From: Medicago truncatula
Lineage: Eukaryota > Streptophyta > Magnoliopsida > Fabales > Fabaceae
Reading direction: 5' to 3'
Assembly: GCF_003473485.1 (NCBI RefSeq)
Contig: NC_053042.1
Coordinates: forward strand, 1,624,501 to 1,688,500
DNA: 64,000 nt
The translations under genes were made by a program, and so were the position numbers. Positions 35,131-47,145 of the stretch are shown here, piece by piece. Each line of letters opens with the position of its first letter. The stretch's first letter is position 1. Below the pieces are notes generated by a model. That model had not been told where the DNA came from. It was given only the letters and a program-made list of their open reading frames with translations, and did no database searches.

Positions 35131-37653
35131 CCTTTGAAACAAATCCATCAAACCTCAAATCATAAATTTCATAAACATCAAATCCATCAATAGCAGCAAC
35201 AACACATCAAAAAATCAAATTCAACCCTTTTGAATTCTTTTCATCATCATCATAAATTAAAAACATAAATTTTTCCAAATTCAACACATTAACAACACAT
35301 AAATTCACCCTCAAAAGCCCCTATTTCATTTCTCTCCAAACCTTCAATTATCCTTTCCAATGGTCAAACACATGAAGAAATTCAAAATCTCCGACAACTT
35401 CGTTTTGGTTCAACGTTGGAATTGAGAAGTTGGTGGGGTTGGAGAAGAAGAGGAGCTTAATCCATGTAGGTGTTGGCGATTTGAATTTGATGGAAACATT
35501 ATCATCAAGTTGGGAATTGAAAGGAAAGTGGAGATCACAACTATTTATATATCTATAAAATTTAACACAGTTCAAAATTTCCACTAGTTTTTTTTACAAA
35601 TTCAAAATTTCCATTAGTTGTGTCTATATTCTAAAGATGTTATATAATATTTTATTTTTAATACTATAAAAATATATCTCTATTTATATGATAAACAATC
35701 ATTCAACATTTCATCTTTCATACCATTATGCATTTAATTATTTACATATAAAATATTTAATATTTTTGTGGGGTAACCAATAATATTTAGTTGAATAATA
35801 ATAAGAAATGAGGTAGTGGGAGAAACTTCCCCCCATTTTCATATATTCCTTGCATGGGTAGATGATCAGGGCAAAGTAATCACACTTGCAAGTACAATTT
35901 TATTTTCCACTTTCCCCCATTTTCATATATGAACATATCGTATATTCGGGAAGGAAAATGTTGAAGTGCACGACAATTTTTTTTTGTTAAAATTGCACGA
36001 ATCATTCTTCTCTGCAATTGATCTTGTTAGATAGTAACTATACTTTCTACTCGTACGATGCACGGGTCCTATCGAATGTAATAAATATCAATAATTTATA
36101 TTATAAATATCCATTAGTTAATAAATATGGTGGAATGAGAACCAAATTAGAAGGTACTAGAGTAGCTATGGCGAATATCATCATAAATTTTACTAATAAG
36201 ATAGGAAGAGAGAAAAAGATAACAAATGTCATCATAAATAAATAAACATAAAGAGATAACATTAGTCCATAAAATCTGCAAAAATTAAATATCATCATAA
36301 ATAAACATAACAAATGTTAAATTAATCAAGAGAGAAAAAGATAAGAAAGGAAGACTTTTGGGAGGGTTAGTGGTGTGAGTAGCGGTGAGTTTGACAAAAT
36401 TCATCAACAGAGATTTGGATTTCAGATGAGGGGATTGAATAGCCTTTGTCTGAGAAAGAAGTAAAGAAAAATAAATGATTTAGTTGCTCTCATTGTAATA
36501 GTGGATGATCAGATAACATAAGATAAACATTTACAACCATTACCTCAACGATCGAAACCAAATCGTCGTCGAAATGCTATCCTGAGGTGCTGAGGAATTC
36601 AGAGGATATGAGATTACCTCATCCATTGGAGAAGAATAACCTTTGTGCCTCACTGTGACTGCCTCAACTCAGAGTTATGGTTCGGTCGCTGAGTTCATGA
36701 CCACCTGAATTGAAAAAGGAAGACACAAAAGAAGGGTGGGAGGATGACATCAACTTTCCAGAGGAGAAGGATGAATAAGAGGAAGACGCAGAGGATTAAG
36801 AGTGGTCGATTTCATTGAGAATATAGCGAGTTCCTCATTGCTCGTGAGGATGAGGCTTAGAGTGAGGGAAGAAAGAGAGGTTTTTTTTAAAAAAAAAAAA
36901 AAAGAAGAAGATGATTATCATGAATTTTTTTAAGGAGGTGGGTGCCAGCAAAACATGCATACTTTTTTGCTTCCAAAATAGTAGCAGAGAATGTTTGAGA
37001 TGAGATGTGATTGTATAATTCCAATTCTTGTCATATGTAAAACGCAGTATAATTTATTAAGACATTAAGTTGGGTAGTTGGTAAACCAAATGATACTTAG
37101 TAGAGCACAAGTACATTTGGGAAGGAAATTAGAATTTGAAAAGGCATTAAACGAGGTCTCTCTAGTTTGTATAATACTCCTTTAATCTTTGGAGGGAAAA
37201 GCCAAAAGCTATTAGGGTTTAGAAAAAGCTCGACCTAATAAGCTTTTATAGTAAGAATGATGTTTTGACATCAGGCACATAACCTTATAATGATTTATAT
37301 TCAACTCCTCTCTTTCACGGAATAAATTATGAATTTGTAGTATGTTAGGTATTGTGATAGTTTTTATCGATGCAACAGTGACAACGATAATGACGGGGCT
37401 ACCGACATCAACCGCAACTATAATTGTTGATTACAAGTCATTGTATAATTTATATTATTTTATTTTATAAAATCATAAGCCGCCAAAAAGCTCAATAAAA
37501 GAGTAAATTGTGTGCCCTGAACATTTTCGTGCAAGAGTCGTGCATGGAATCTCTCGTGTCATATAGCAACTCTCATTTGGGAAAATCGGTTTATAGAAAA
37601 ATGTGTGCTCATGATGATACACAAGGTGCAAAACTCCTATACATACATTTGAG
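35131..37653. other. Spacer between FLA copies 1 and 2
   Basis: 35540-35920 is paralogous to 41730-42120 (shared TGATAAACAATCATTCAAC-like and GAAATGAGGTAGTGGG blocks), marking duplicated spacer DNA. 36340-36900 is purine-rich with no domain I can name. No gene is supported. Confidence 0.55.
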
Positions 37654-38626
37654 GGTGGAGTTTAACATGGGAAAGGGTATTCCTTTCCCACCATGGGTCA
37701 ATTGGCTTTTTACCATTTGATCAAAAGAAGACCATGATATTATCATGTTCCCTCAACACTATATTTTTTCACAATTTCTTCTTTCCCAACCACTATCCCT
37801 CCTTCATGTTTTTAACACCTATCTCCCCACACCATAACAACCCACCATCAGTCCACCACCACCAACCCCACTCCTATATCACAGTAACATAGTCCATAAA
37901 ATCAATTGAAGATAGATAAACAACTCCATATTTAATTTCAATAAATAATTCATATTGAAATCTTAGTCTTAGCGTGATATTGAGCGAAAACTTCATGCCA
38001 TTACTTAACAACTCCATATTAATTTCAATAAATAACTCATTAATTAATTTATGTAAAAAAAATCATATATTAATTAATTTCAAATTAGAGTTCAAGCATC
38101 ATGATTTTTGGAAGGGAAAATCTTGGCATGATATTTGACCAAAAATTTTATGACGGGAATGGCAGTGATATCGCAAGAGATTGTTGATGAATAATTTAGT
38201 TTTATGAAATTTGCAAAATCGATTTTCTATCAACTTGTTTTTTTGTTTGTTGATGAACAACACCAGTATAAAAAAAATTGGATCTTTGGATGAAATGTAG
38301 CTATTATAAGTTTTATGACTTGGATATTTGAGTTTAATGATGATTAATTTTTTTGGTTTTCAATTAGAAGTCATTGATTGGTAAGTGACTAAGTGTTATT
38401 GTGATAGTGAGGTTGGTGGTGGTGGTGGATGAGTTGTGGTGGTGGATGAGTTGCTGCAAGTGGTGGGTGAGAGAAACCAGAGTGAGAATGGTTGGGGAAG
38501 ATGGTGTGGAAAAAAATATAATGCTGAGAGAGCACAGTAATATCATGGTCTTTTTTTGATCAAATGGTAAAAAGTCAATTGACCCATGGTGGGAAAGGAA
38601 TACCCTTTCCCATGTTAAACTCCACC
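37654..38626. mobile_element. Non-autonomous MULE (973 bp), long TIRs, perfect 9-bp TSD
   Basis: The left terminus GGTGGAGTTTAACATGGGAA is the exact complement of the right terminus. Matching continues for about 110 bp with few differences, then weakens. ACATTTGAG is duplicated at 37645-37653 and 38627-38635. The interior has poor coding potential. Long TIRs plus a 9-bp duplication diagnose the Mutator superfamily. Confidence 0.93.
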
Positions 38627-38821
38627 ACATTTGAGAACCAATAAAAATGCCCAAATCCATGTGGAAAATTAATGGTTGGAACATTTTGTGTCTACACTTT
38701 ATTACATTCCTATCAAATCGTAAAGCTAACATCAAAAAAGAAATTTATTCCGTGGCCAAACTTTATTTACATACCTTTAATTTGTAAGCACAAACACCAC
38801 AATTATAATATACAATATCAC

Positions 38822-38824
<3 letters not shown>

Positions 38825-38882
<58 letters not shown>
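38825..38882. repeat. (TA)n microsatellite, 58 bp
   Basis: Pure TA dinucleotide, about 270 bp beyond the 3' end of FLA copy 2. TA arrays occur in related spacer positions at 30574-30605, 43842-43861, 52018-52040, 52247-52284 and 52939-52961. Confidence 0.95.
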
Positions 38883-38886
<4 letters not shown>

Positions 38887-39149
38887 GAACACAAGTTGTA
38901 TAAGAATTTAACTTTGGGTAAATTTTTTTAAAAAGCCCTAAATGAGGCCGAACGTGTCATAAATTAAACCCAAAAGCAAGGAAAAGTAAAATGGATGAAA
39001 TAGTATATTAATTTGTAATCTATTTTCTAAAGTCTACGGTAGAAAGATCCACATTCCTTTTCATGTTTCAAAAAACCTTCATCTTCATGTATTATAATTA
39101 AAATGTATACACTCTTAAACATTATGTTTTCTGCACATATCACTCTACA

Positions 39150-40013
39150 TTACATAACGACCAAGAGAGAAGAGAAGCACATCACAGCTCCAACAAAACC
39201 TACAACAATCCTTGAAGAGCTGCTAGTAGGTGCAGCATCGGCAGCAGCCTCATCACCACCTGGACCAGGAGCCAAAGATGGGCTTTTTGCAGGGGCTTCA
39301 ACGGGAGATTCGCTGGGCTCATCAGAAGGTGAAGGAGAATCTGAAACTTCTGTGATGGGCTCTTCAGCAGCCGAAGGAGCGCTTGCATTCTTTGCCTTTG
39401 CCGGCGGTGCTTTAAAAACCGAAGAAACATCTACATTCGTTTCGGCTGCTGGAGCGCTTCCATTAGATGGTGCACCCAAGGTTTGTGTTTCAAGTCCAGG
39501 GAACATGATAGGTTTCGCGACTTGGATTATGGTGATGTTGTAGGGCTGGGCGAAAACAACTTTCACTAGCTTAACGTCGATTGGAGCACCACTCACAGCA
39601 GATCCAATGGCCAAATCACCGTCACTAGTGCGATTAACCTTAAGGTACCCTTGTTGGTCCACGGCGATGCCTGAGGATTGGTAAAGGGTGGTCAAGGGTT
39701 CGCGCTTATGCATAGCTCCAATGAGCTTTGTTGGATCGTAATAGTCGAGGAGCACGTGGGTGGCCATGATAGCCCTGATAGCTTCTGGCATTTTGTCGGA
39801 TACAGAAGACATGGCGCCGTTATCAAGGGCGAAGACGGTGATGGTATTACGACGGTTGATTTGGCCAACAAGCTTGGTTTCGTTGAGGTATTTGTTGAAG
39901 GTGGAAAACTCAGGGGTTCTATCTAGCAATTTTTGGATGTCAAATGCATGAATGGAAGAAGAAACTGTAAGGAAGAGAGCCAAGCAAAGAAAAGACAAGC
40001 TTTTGAAACCCAT
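39150..40013 (-). CDS. Fasciclin-like arabinogalactan protein, array copy 2
   Basis: Single exon, 287 aa, with the same layout as copy 1: signal peptide 1-23, one FAS1 domain to about 172, Pro/Ala/Ser AGP module, and C-terminal GPI-type hydrophobic tail. Residues 1-169 are identical to copy 1. All seven amino-acid differences lie beyond: L170M, A185G (the sequon becomes NGS), T205A, N211S, I271V, L280F and A281S. Its upstream region has a single copy of the shared module (40151-40224) where copies 1, 3 and 4 have two. The ATG at 40013 sits about 65 bp downstream of the TATA box. No disabling change is seen, so it should be functional. Confidence 0.93.
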   Translation of the reverse strand: MGFKSLSFLCLALFLTVSSSIHAFDIQKLLDRTPEFSTFNKYLNETKLVGQINRRNTITVFALDNGAMSSVSDKMPEAIRAIMATHVLLDYYDPTKLIGAMHKREPLTTLYQSSGIAVDQQGYLKVNRTSDGDLAIGSAVSGAPIDVKLVKVVFAQPYNITIIQVAKPIMFPGLETQTLGAPSNGSAPAAETNVDVSSVFKAPPAKAKNASAPSAAEEPITEVSDSPSPSDEPSESPVEAPAKSPSLAPGPGGDEAAADAAPTSSSSRIVVGFVGAVMCFSSLLVVM

Positions 40014-40150
40014 CTTTCCTATCTGATATTATGCTCCAAATCAAATCTGCCTTGAGAAATTGATAGGATTATGAGGGTGTTTATATATGTTCTCTGCTAT
40101 GTTTAATTAAGGTTTAGTTATTTTGAGGTTTGTGTTTCAAATTCATTTTT

Positions 40151-40224
40151 GTCATCGTGACATGTGAACCTCTCTCTATGCAGCTATTTTATGACAAATG
40201 TGAATGGTTTAGCTTGGTTTTTAG
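40151..40224 (-). promoter_or_regulatory. Single upstream module of FLA copy 2
   Basis: The proximal half resembles module 1 of the other genes (TCGTGA, ATGCAGCTATTTTA) and the distal half resembles module 2 (GTTTAGCTTGGTTTTTAG, then CATGGTTTAACGTGG). This chimaeric look suggests deletion between two modules by recombination rather than an original single copy. Confidence 0.55.
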
Positions 40225-40476
40225 ATTTTTATGTTATTTTTCTTTTCATGGTTTAACGTGGTTTTAGATTAAAAAAAACAAAAACAAAATGGAAAACGAT
40301 GTTTATATTATTAATTAGATAGTATAATTAAAATAAATCTTATAAAGGAAAATTGAAAAATGTAAATGACACTTTTTTCGGAGACAATTCTTCACGCGGA
40401 TGTGTTTATGGTACAAAAATAATTTTAGTGTATCAAGAGATCACATACATCAGTACATGTATACTATTTTTTTTGT

Positions 40477-41406
40477 GAGTTTTTCTAATTACACTCTGTT
40501 TAATCCTGGTTGCACCTCAAAATGACAAAATTACCTTTCCATAAAATTAATTTTCAAAAAGCATCTTCCTTTTTTCTTGGTTACACCCTAAAATCCCTCT
40601 TCAGTTTAAGTAGGTCATGTAAACTTAGTTTTAGTAGGTCATGTAAACTGAGTTTAAGTGTACATACTTAAACTCAGTTTAAGTAGGTCATGTAAACCGA
40701 GTTTAAGTGTACATTTAAAAGTTCAACCTTGTTCAATGATTCTACGTAATCTCAATTTAAGTACGTACATGTAAACTTATTTTAAGTAGGTCATGTAAAC
40801 TAAGTTTAAGTGTACATACTTAAACTCAGTTTAAGTAGATCATGTAAACTGAGTTTAAGTGTACATCTAAAAGTTCAACTTTGTTCAATGATTATACACG
40901 TAATATCAGTTTAAGTATGTACATGTAAACTTAGTTTAATTAGGTCATGTAAACTGAGTTTAAGTGTACATACTTAAACTCAGTTTAAGTAGGTTATGTA
41001 AACTAAGTTTACATGAACCTACTTAAACTGAATTTAAGTTAACCTCAACAATGTAAAACTGAAACTCTCGTACACTGCAGTTGAACAAGAAGAAGAAAAT
41101 TGAAACCATCGTTATTGAAAAAGAAGAAAAAATTCACTTATTTATATGCAATCGAGTATGAATGAAAGATGTTTTGATTCACTCTTTAATCTTCCATATA
41201 GATTAATTGAACATCAGGATTGTTTGATCGTTGGTGGGTGAAAGAGAGTGTAATTTTAGAGTGACAATGCATGAAATCAAGATTTTAAGAAAATTTATAT
41301 AAAAGGACAATTTTGATATTATCAAAAACTTTTTAAAAAAACTGAGTGTAACCAGAAATATATAGGGTGTGAATAGAAAAAGTTAACTTTTTAAAAAGAC
41401 TAATGA
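40477..41406. mobile_element. TIR element filled with palindromic tandem repeats
   Basis: Ends: GAGTTTTTCTAATTACACTC with CTGGTTGCAC on the left; GAGTGTAACCAG with GTGAATAGAAAAAGTT on the right, imperfect inverse complements. The core (about 40600-41045) repeats TTTAAGTAGGTCATGTAAAC and its complements many times, so either strand folds. TTTTGT and CTTTGT flank it. The equivalent site upstream of FLA copy 1 (about 32769-32789) is uninterrupted. Confidence 0.75.
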
Positions 41407-43185
41407 CTTTGTCTATTAGTCATTATGACTATTAAAATGTTAAATTTAGTGGTCCAATTTGATTGGTTTAGCATGGTTTTCACTTTTTTATTTTAGAGAG
41501 AGAGGAAAGAGGAGAGAGGAGAGAGAGAGAGAGAGCTGACCCCAGGGTCTAAATGGAAAAACATCGACAAACATCCACTCCCTTAAAAATAGGTATGCGA
41601 AGAATATGGATACAATGACGGATCTAGAAATTTCTACTAGTTGGGAGCTAGATAATATATATAAAAAAATTATACAAAAACGTAAAAATGCATAAGTCAT
41701 AAAATAGTCGCATTAATCATCGTTACAAAAGTGGAAATCACAACTATATCATTATACATCTATAAAATTAAACACACTTCAAAATTTCCTTTAGTTTTTT
41801 TGACAAATTCAAAATTACTATTAGTCGTGTCTCTATATTTAAAAAAATGTTATATAATTTTTTATTTTTAATATTATAAAAAATATCTCTCTTTGTATAT
41901 GATAAACGATCATTAAACATTTCATCTTTTATACCATTATGCATTTAATTCTTTACTTATAAAATATTTAATATTTTCGTGGGGCCAACACAAAATATTT
42001 AGTTGAATAAGAATAAGAAATGAGGTAGTGGGGGAAACTTCCCCCATTTTCATACATGTGTCCTTGCATGCGTAGATGAGGGCTTAGCAATCTTCTTTAC
42101 AAGTATAATTTTGCCCTCAACTCAATCTAAATGAGGATGGCTTATATCGAAATGTATATCTTATATGACAAGGCGATTTGAGGTTGTAACTCAATCTACA
42201 AGGTATTTACACACATTAATGATGACAGGTGATGGTCGATTTAGAAAGTCTACTTAATTGTCGTCAAACAACAATACTTAGATTAGTTCGTCTCCACGTG
42301 GATAGTGAAGTTTCTATTAAACAATATCAATCGTAATAAGGATGTGTAAATTTTGCATTTAAAGGTACTCAACAAATTATATGGTTCAAGAAGTTTATAG
42401 TGAAGATCCTTTAATTAACCTAATCAAAGAGAAATTTGCTGGACATAAAGAGAAAAATAAATAACATGGAAATTAAAATAACCATGATGATGTTGCTTCT
42501 CAATTCTTCTTCTTCTTCCTCTTTGTATATAAGCGTGTGCTGCTTGTTACCCACAAAAGTCTTAATTTTTTTGGGGTCAGCCAATAAAGCCAAATAACCC
42601 AAATAATTTCATGCGCAATCGATAATTTCAGAAAATGGATGTGCACGATCTAAATCTTCTTCTATGCATCCTGTATGAGGTAGTAGCTGAACACTTCCAA
42701 TTTCTTCACAGCTGCTTGACGTGCAACTCATAGCACGTATCGTGCAACAACTAGTAGCTGAACTTTCTACTTTTCGTCTTTCCTTGTCTCATTTTTCTCT
42801 ACCGAAATGTTCATGGTGACTATACCCCAAGAATTCAATTGATATATCTTGTAAGAAAGTATATCAAGACCACATAATTGTTTGTTTTGGGTGATTTGAC
42901 ATGTTTTAAGATCTTGTATGCTTAATAGCTCTTCCATGCTCATCAATTGATTTATTATGGGTCAACAATGTGGCAAGTAATGTTAGTGTCGGTGCTTAGT
43001 TATTCTAAGCCTATAAATACCCATTGTAAAGATATTCAACACACATCAAATCAAACAAATATTTACATATACTTTTATCATTCCTTTATCGCTTTCCTTT
43101 ACTTTATTTTTGTCTTTTTAGGTAATAGTTCATCCTTCCACACTAGACGTTCTTTGAAATACTCTAGGAACCTGGTGAACGAAAT
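41407..43185. other. Spacer between FLA copies 2 and 3, left part
   Basis: 41730-42120 repeats the block at 35540-35920. 42908-43180 repeats 50895-51310 (CTTAATAGCTCTTCCATGCT, TTCAACACACATCAAATCAA). No gene is recognised; short frames here have no domain. Confidence 0.55.
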
Positions 43186-43735
43186 TGGCAAGTGCACCAA
43201 ATCGTAACAAATATTAAAGTAGTAAATTTATCGTTCTCCATTGAAATTGTCGTTCAACTTAGTAATTCATAAAACTTATTTTAAAAGGCGAAAGTAATAA
43301 AAAGTGAATATACATGGAGGGTTGAATTTCCCTGCCCAATACAAGATTAGGTTTTTGTGATTCAGATGATTAACAGAGATTAGGGTTTTCTTGAATCCCC
43401 CTTCGTCTTTATTGGAATTATTTTTTAAGAAACCAAACAACTTATGTGGTGCATCATTGGTTTAATGAATCCCAACGGTAAAACTCGCACGAAGTTTCTT
43501 TAAATAACTTGTGTAGGACCAACCAGAGTCGTGTACTACATCTAATTTAAATCTTAGCACAATCAAAGTATAAACTGAATGAAAAATTTTATTAATAAAT
43601 TCCAACAAATAAGAAGGGGTTCATTGTGGAACCCTAATCAAGAGGTTTAGTTGCTCATGGCAACATATATCATAAGAAAATAATAGAAAATCATACCCTA
43701 GAGATAACAAACGAAGGATGAATCCTGCCTTGAAC
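43186..43735 (-). mobile_element. Gypsy LTR fragment, antisense
   Basis: TTGGCAAGTGCACCAAATCG followed by AAAGTAGTAAATTTATCGTT is the reverse complement of the LTR 3' end seen at 12.69 and 45.41 kb. The fragment interrupts spacer DNA that is otherwise paralogous to 51.3-51.9 kb. Confidence 0.6.
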
Positions 43736-44111
43736 TTTGATTACGTTCCTATCAAATTGAATAGTTAAAATAAAAAAAGAAATTTATTTCGTGCCCAAAC
43801 TTTATTTATATTCCTGTAATTTGTAAGGACATACACCGCAATATATATATATATATATATAAGGTGATGGTTAGACTGTGGAGAAGAAGAGGATGAAAAT
43901 GAGATGGGTTGCGTGTGTGAGGAAAAGGATGAAAGCATGAAAAGGAGGCAGGGTTGAGTGCGTGAGTAAGTTAGCATTCAAGGCTTGTGTGATGTGTGTT
44001 TTGATTGAGTGTGGTGTATGAAAACATCATTCTTTGGATTTTCGTGAATATTCATAATACAACATTGTCTTCCTTCTATAGTGCAATATCGCTTGCAAAT
44101 AGAATCTAAGA

Positions 44112-45420
44112 TGAGTCAATAATTAGTGTTTTTAAGTGGTTATTTAAGTTTATTTTATTTAAATTTTATGTGTTTTTATTTACTTTCTAGAACTATTTTA
44201 CTACAATTGCTTGTTAATTAATTTCAGGAAGAAATATATGAAAGATTGAGTCTTGGAGCAAAAGAAAGGGTTTTGAAGCATGATTTAAGGATAAAAGGAT
44301 CTTGAGCATGATTTGGAGCTGATTGAAGACAAAAATATGAAGATCCTGCACAAAAATATCAGACACAGCCCGTGCCTGTGGTGACACAGCCCATGCCTCC
44401 AAGTTATCAAATATATGCACAAGTCAGAGAGGGGCACACGGCCCGTGCCTCCAGCTACACGACCGTGTGCGACTGTGCCAACCCTTTTGCTGCTTTTGCT
44501 TCCTGATCTAGCTGCCTTTTAAGTGTAATTCTGACCTAAAAGCTCATGGTTTCTTGTGGAACATTCTATTGATGTATTTCTTAGGGCTTAAGTTAGTTTT
44601 AGGCTATAAATAGAGCAGCTAGCAAACATATATTTTCATCTTTTGTTCTTGGAAATTATAAGTGACAATTGTTTCTTAGAATAAAAGTTCTCTTTATTTT
44701 ATTGTTATTTACTTTTATGTTCTTATTCTTCTTCTTCTCTATGTTTACAATAAACATGAGTGAGTAGACTTCTTTGTCTTGGGATTGTTGGATGAGTCTA
44801 ATGACCTAATCCCTATCAAACCAAGCCTCGAACCCTAATTTTATGTAAATTTATTTTCTAATCTATTTCACCGTTTTTCTAATGAAATAACAAGTATTAA
44901 TCGAAGGACCGAAAGGTGAAGTTTAATAGTTGTTATTTCATCATCACAAATATCAAGTGAAGGATCGAAAGATGAAGTTTGATATTGGAACAAGTGAAAT
45001 TAGACAAGGATTGTGAAACATGAGAATAGTCTAGCAAACCTTGAGACAATAAAGTTTCGTTCTTAAAGGGTTTCAATAGCAATCAATCATGAGAATAAGC
45101 GTGGTTGCTATTGAAATACATTCATTGAGACCGAAAGGAGATATGAAAAGCCAAAGAGAAACTTGTCTTTAGAAAATAGGTCTAACGTAAGATTCTAGGT
45201 TTAGGGTTTGGGTTGTGAAAGATTTATCACCAAAATGAACCAATAATCCCAATGCGCTTTTTATTATTATTATTTTCAATCGATAAAAATCCCAACTTTT
45301 CAACCTTAATTCTTCGGCTAATTTTACTTAAAAAGAATATCAATTGAACAACTCCCTGTTAGAACGATATTTTATTTTTACTACTTCGATAAACCGTCCA
45401 CTTGCAGATTTACCCCATCA
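44112..45420 (+). mobile_element. Solo Ty3/gypsy (Athila/Tat-like) LTR, ~1.3 kb
   Basis: It begins TGAGTCAATAATTAGTG and ends ACTTGCAGATTTACCCCATCA. Internal CACGGCCCGTGCC and ACGACCGTGTG words and an AGGCTATAAATAGAGCAGC promoter-like box are typical of legume Tat/Athila LTRs. No second LTR or internal region is present. The paralogous spacer at about 52428-52450 reads straight through, GCAAATAGAATTTGCAAGCG, which is the empty site. Possible 5-bp duplication AATCT / AATTT. Confidence 0.85.
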
Positions 45421-46146
45421 ATTTGCAAGCAAGTGGCTTCAAGGGAATGAAATATATAATAGGGGAAAATTCAAATTTATTATTGTAGTAAGTTAATATA
45501 AGCAGGACATTGAAAAAATAATAATATATTGAAGCGACCACAATCAAAATAAACTAACATATCGTATATGTTTACGTGAACGTGATGATGATTATGGTAC
45601 AAGAAGATTATATAGTATAGTATATGCAAGCAGTTGTTTCACAACAATTTCAAAAAACTCATGTCGAATTTAGTCAAAAGTAAGATAATGGGGTGTCCCA
45701 TTAAATAGTAAAGGTAGCTTCATGTAATACTAAATCTTATCTCTATATTGATGTATTATCCTATATTTAGTCCATGATTGATAATGAAATGAATTATGTT
45801 GTAGATTATATATCAATAATTCAATGCATATGGTGTAAGACTATTAAATTTTATTTGTAAAAAAAATATTAAATTTGATAGTCACTATATATATAATGGA
45901 CACAAGTTGTATATGATTTTAATATGGGCAAAAAAAAACCTTAGGCTAACGTGCACAAATTAAAACCTTAGGCAATGAAAAAGGAAAATGGATGAAATAG
46001 TATATTAAGTGGTAATCTATTTTCTAAAGTCTACAGTAGAAAGATCCACCTTCCTTTTCATGTTTCAAAAAACCTTCCTCTTCATGTATTATAATTAAAA
46101 TGTATACATTCTTAAATATTATGTTTTCTGCATGTATAACTCTACA

Positions 46147-47010
46147 TTACATGACAACCAAGAGTGAAGCGAAGCACATCACTGCTCCAACAAAACCTAC
46201 AACAATCCTTGAAGAGCTGCTAATAGGTGCAGCATCGGCAGCAACCTCATCACCACCTGGACCAGGAGCCAAAGATGGGCTTTTTGCAGGGGCTTCAACG
46301 GGAGATTCGCTGGGCTCATCAGAAGGTGAAGGAGAATCTGAAACTTCTGTGATGGGCTCTTCAGCAGCCGAAGGAGCGCTTGCATTCTTTGCCTTTGCCG
46401 GCGGTGCTTTAAAAACCGAAGAAACATCTACGTTCGTTTCGGCTGCTGGAGCGCTTGCATTAGATGGTGCACCAGTGGTTTGTGTTTCAAGTCCAGGGAA
46501 CAAGATAGGTTTCGCGACTTGGATTATGGTGATGTTGTAGGGCTGGGCGAAAACAACTTTCACGAGCTTAACGTCGATGGGAGCACCACTCACAGCAGAT
46601 CCAATGGCCAAATCACCGTCACTAGTGCGATTAACCTTAAGGTACCCTTGTTGGTCCACGGCGATGCCTGAGGATTGGTAAAGGGTGATCAAGAGTTCGC
46701 GCTTACGCATAGCTCCAATGAGCTTCGTTGGATCGTAATAGTCGAGGAGCACGTGGGTGGCCATGATAGCCCTGATAGCTTCTGGCATTTTGTCAGATAC
46801 GGAAGACATGGCGCCGTTATCAAGGGTGAAGACGGTGAGGGTATTACGACGGTTGATTTGGCCAACAAGCTTGGTTTCGTTGAGGTATTTGTTGAAGGTG
46901 GAAAACTCAGGGGTTCTATCTAGCAATTTTTGGATGTCAAATGCTTGAATGGAAGTAGAAACCGTAAGGAAGAGAGCCAAGCAAAGAAAAGACGAGCTTT
47001 TGAAACCCAT
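46147..47010 (-). CDS. Fasciclin-like arabinogalactan protein, array copy 3
   Basis: Single exon, 287 aa, same domain order as the other copies. It is the most changed of the four young copies in the signal peptide and FAS1 domain: S19T, H22Q, I58L and A62T relative to copy 1, the last two within the H1-like motif. It shares H102R, P106L, T108I and A256V with copy 4, so 3 and 4 are sister copies. Private changes also include L179T and T263I. Start chosen at ATG 47010, matching the others; upstream in-frame codons contain no ATG. Sequons N44, N127, N159 and N184 are kept. Confidence 0.92.
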   Translation of the reverse strand: MGFKSSSFLCLALFLTVSTSIQAFDIQKLLDRTPEFSTFNKYLNETKLVGQINRRNTLTVFTLDNGAMSSVSDKMPEAIRAIMATHVLLDYYDPTKLIGAMRKRELLITLYQSSGIAVDQQGYLKVNRTSDGDLAIGSAVSGAPIDVKLVKVVFAQPYNITIIQVAKPILFPGLETQTTGAPSNASAPAAETNVDVSSVFKAPPAKAKNASAPSAAEEPITEVSDSPSPSDEPSESPVEAPAKSPSLAPGPGGDEVAADAAPISSSSRIVVGFVGAVMCFASLLVVM

Positions 47011-47145
47011 CTTTTCTTTCGGGTTTATTGTCGAAACCAAGACTGCCTTGAGAATTGATAAGATTATGAGGGTGTTTATATATGTTCTCTACTATGTTTA
47101 ATTAAGGATTAGTTATTTTGAGGTTTGTGTTTCAAATCCATTTTT

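Noticed and set aside
37508-38735. 70- and 123-codon frames at the two ends of the 37.65-38.63 kb element
   Set aside because: Both overlap the TIRs of the MULE and read through element borders.
40600-41045. CRISPR-like regular repeats
   Set aside because: Repeats occur in both orientations with no unique spacers, inside a TIR element in plant DNA.
47011-47040. In-frame N-terminal extension of FLA copy 3 (and similar ones at 62148-62159 and 9657-9686)
   Set aside because: These begin at TTG, not ATG. The family-conserved start (MGFKS or MSGVW) is the first ATG in each case.
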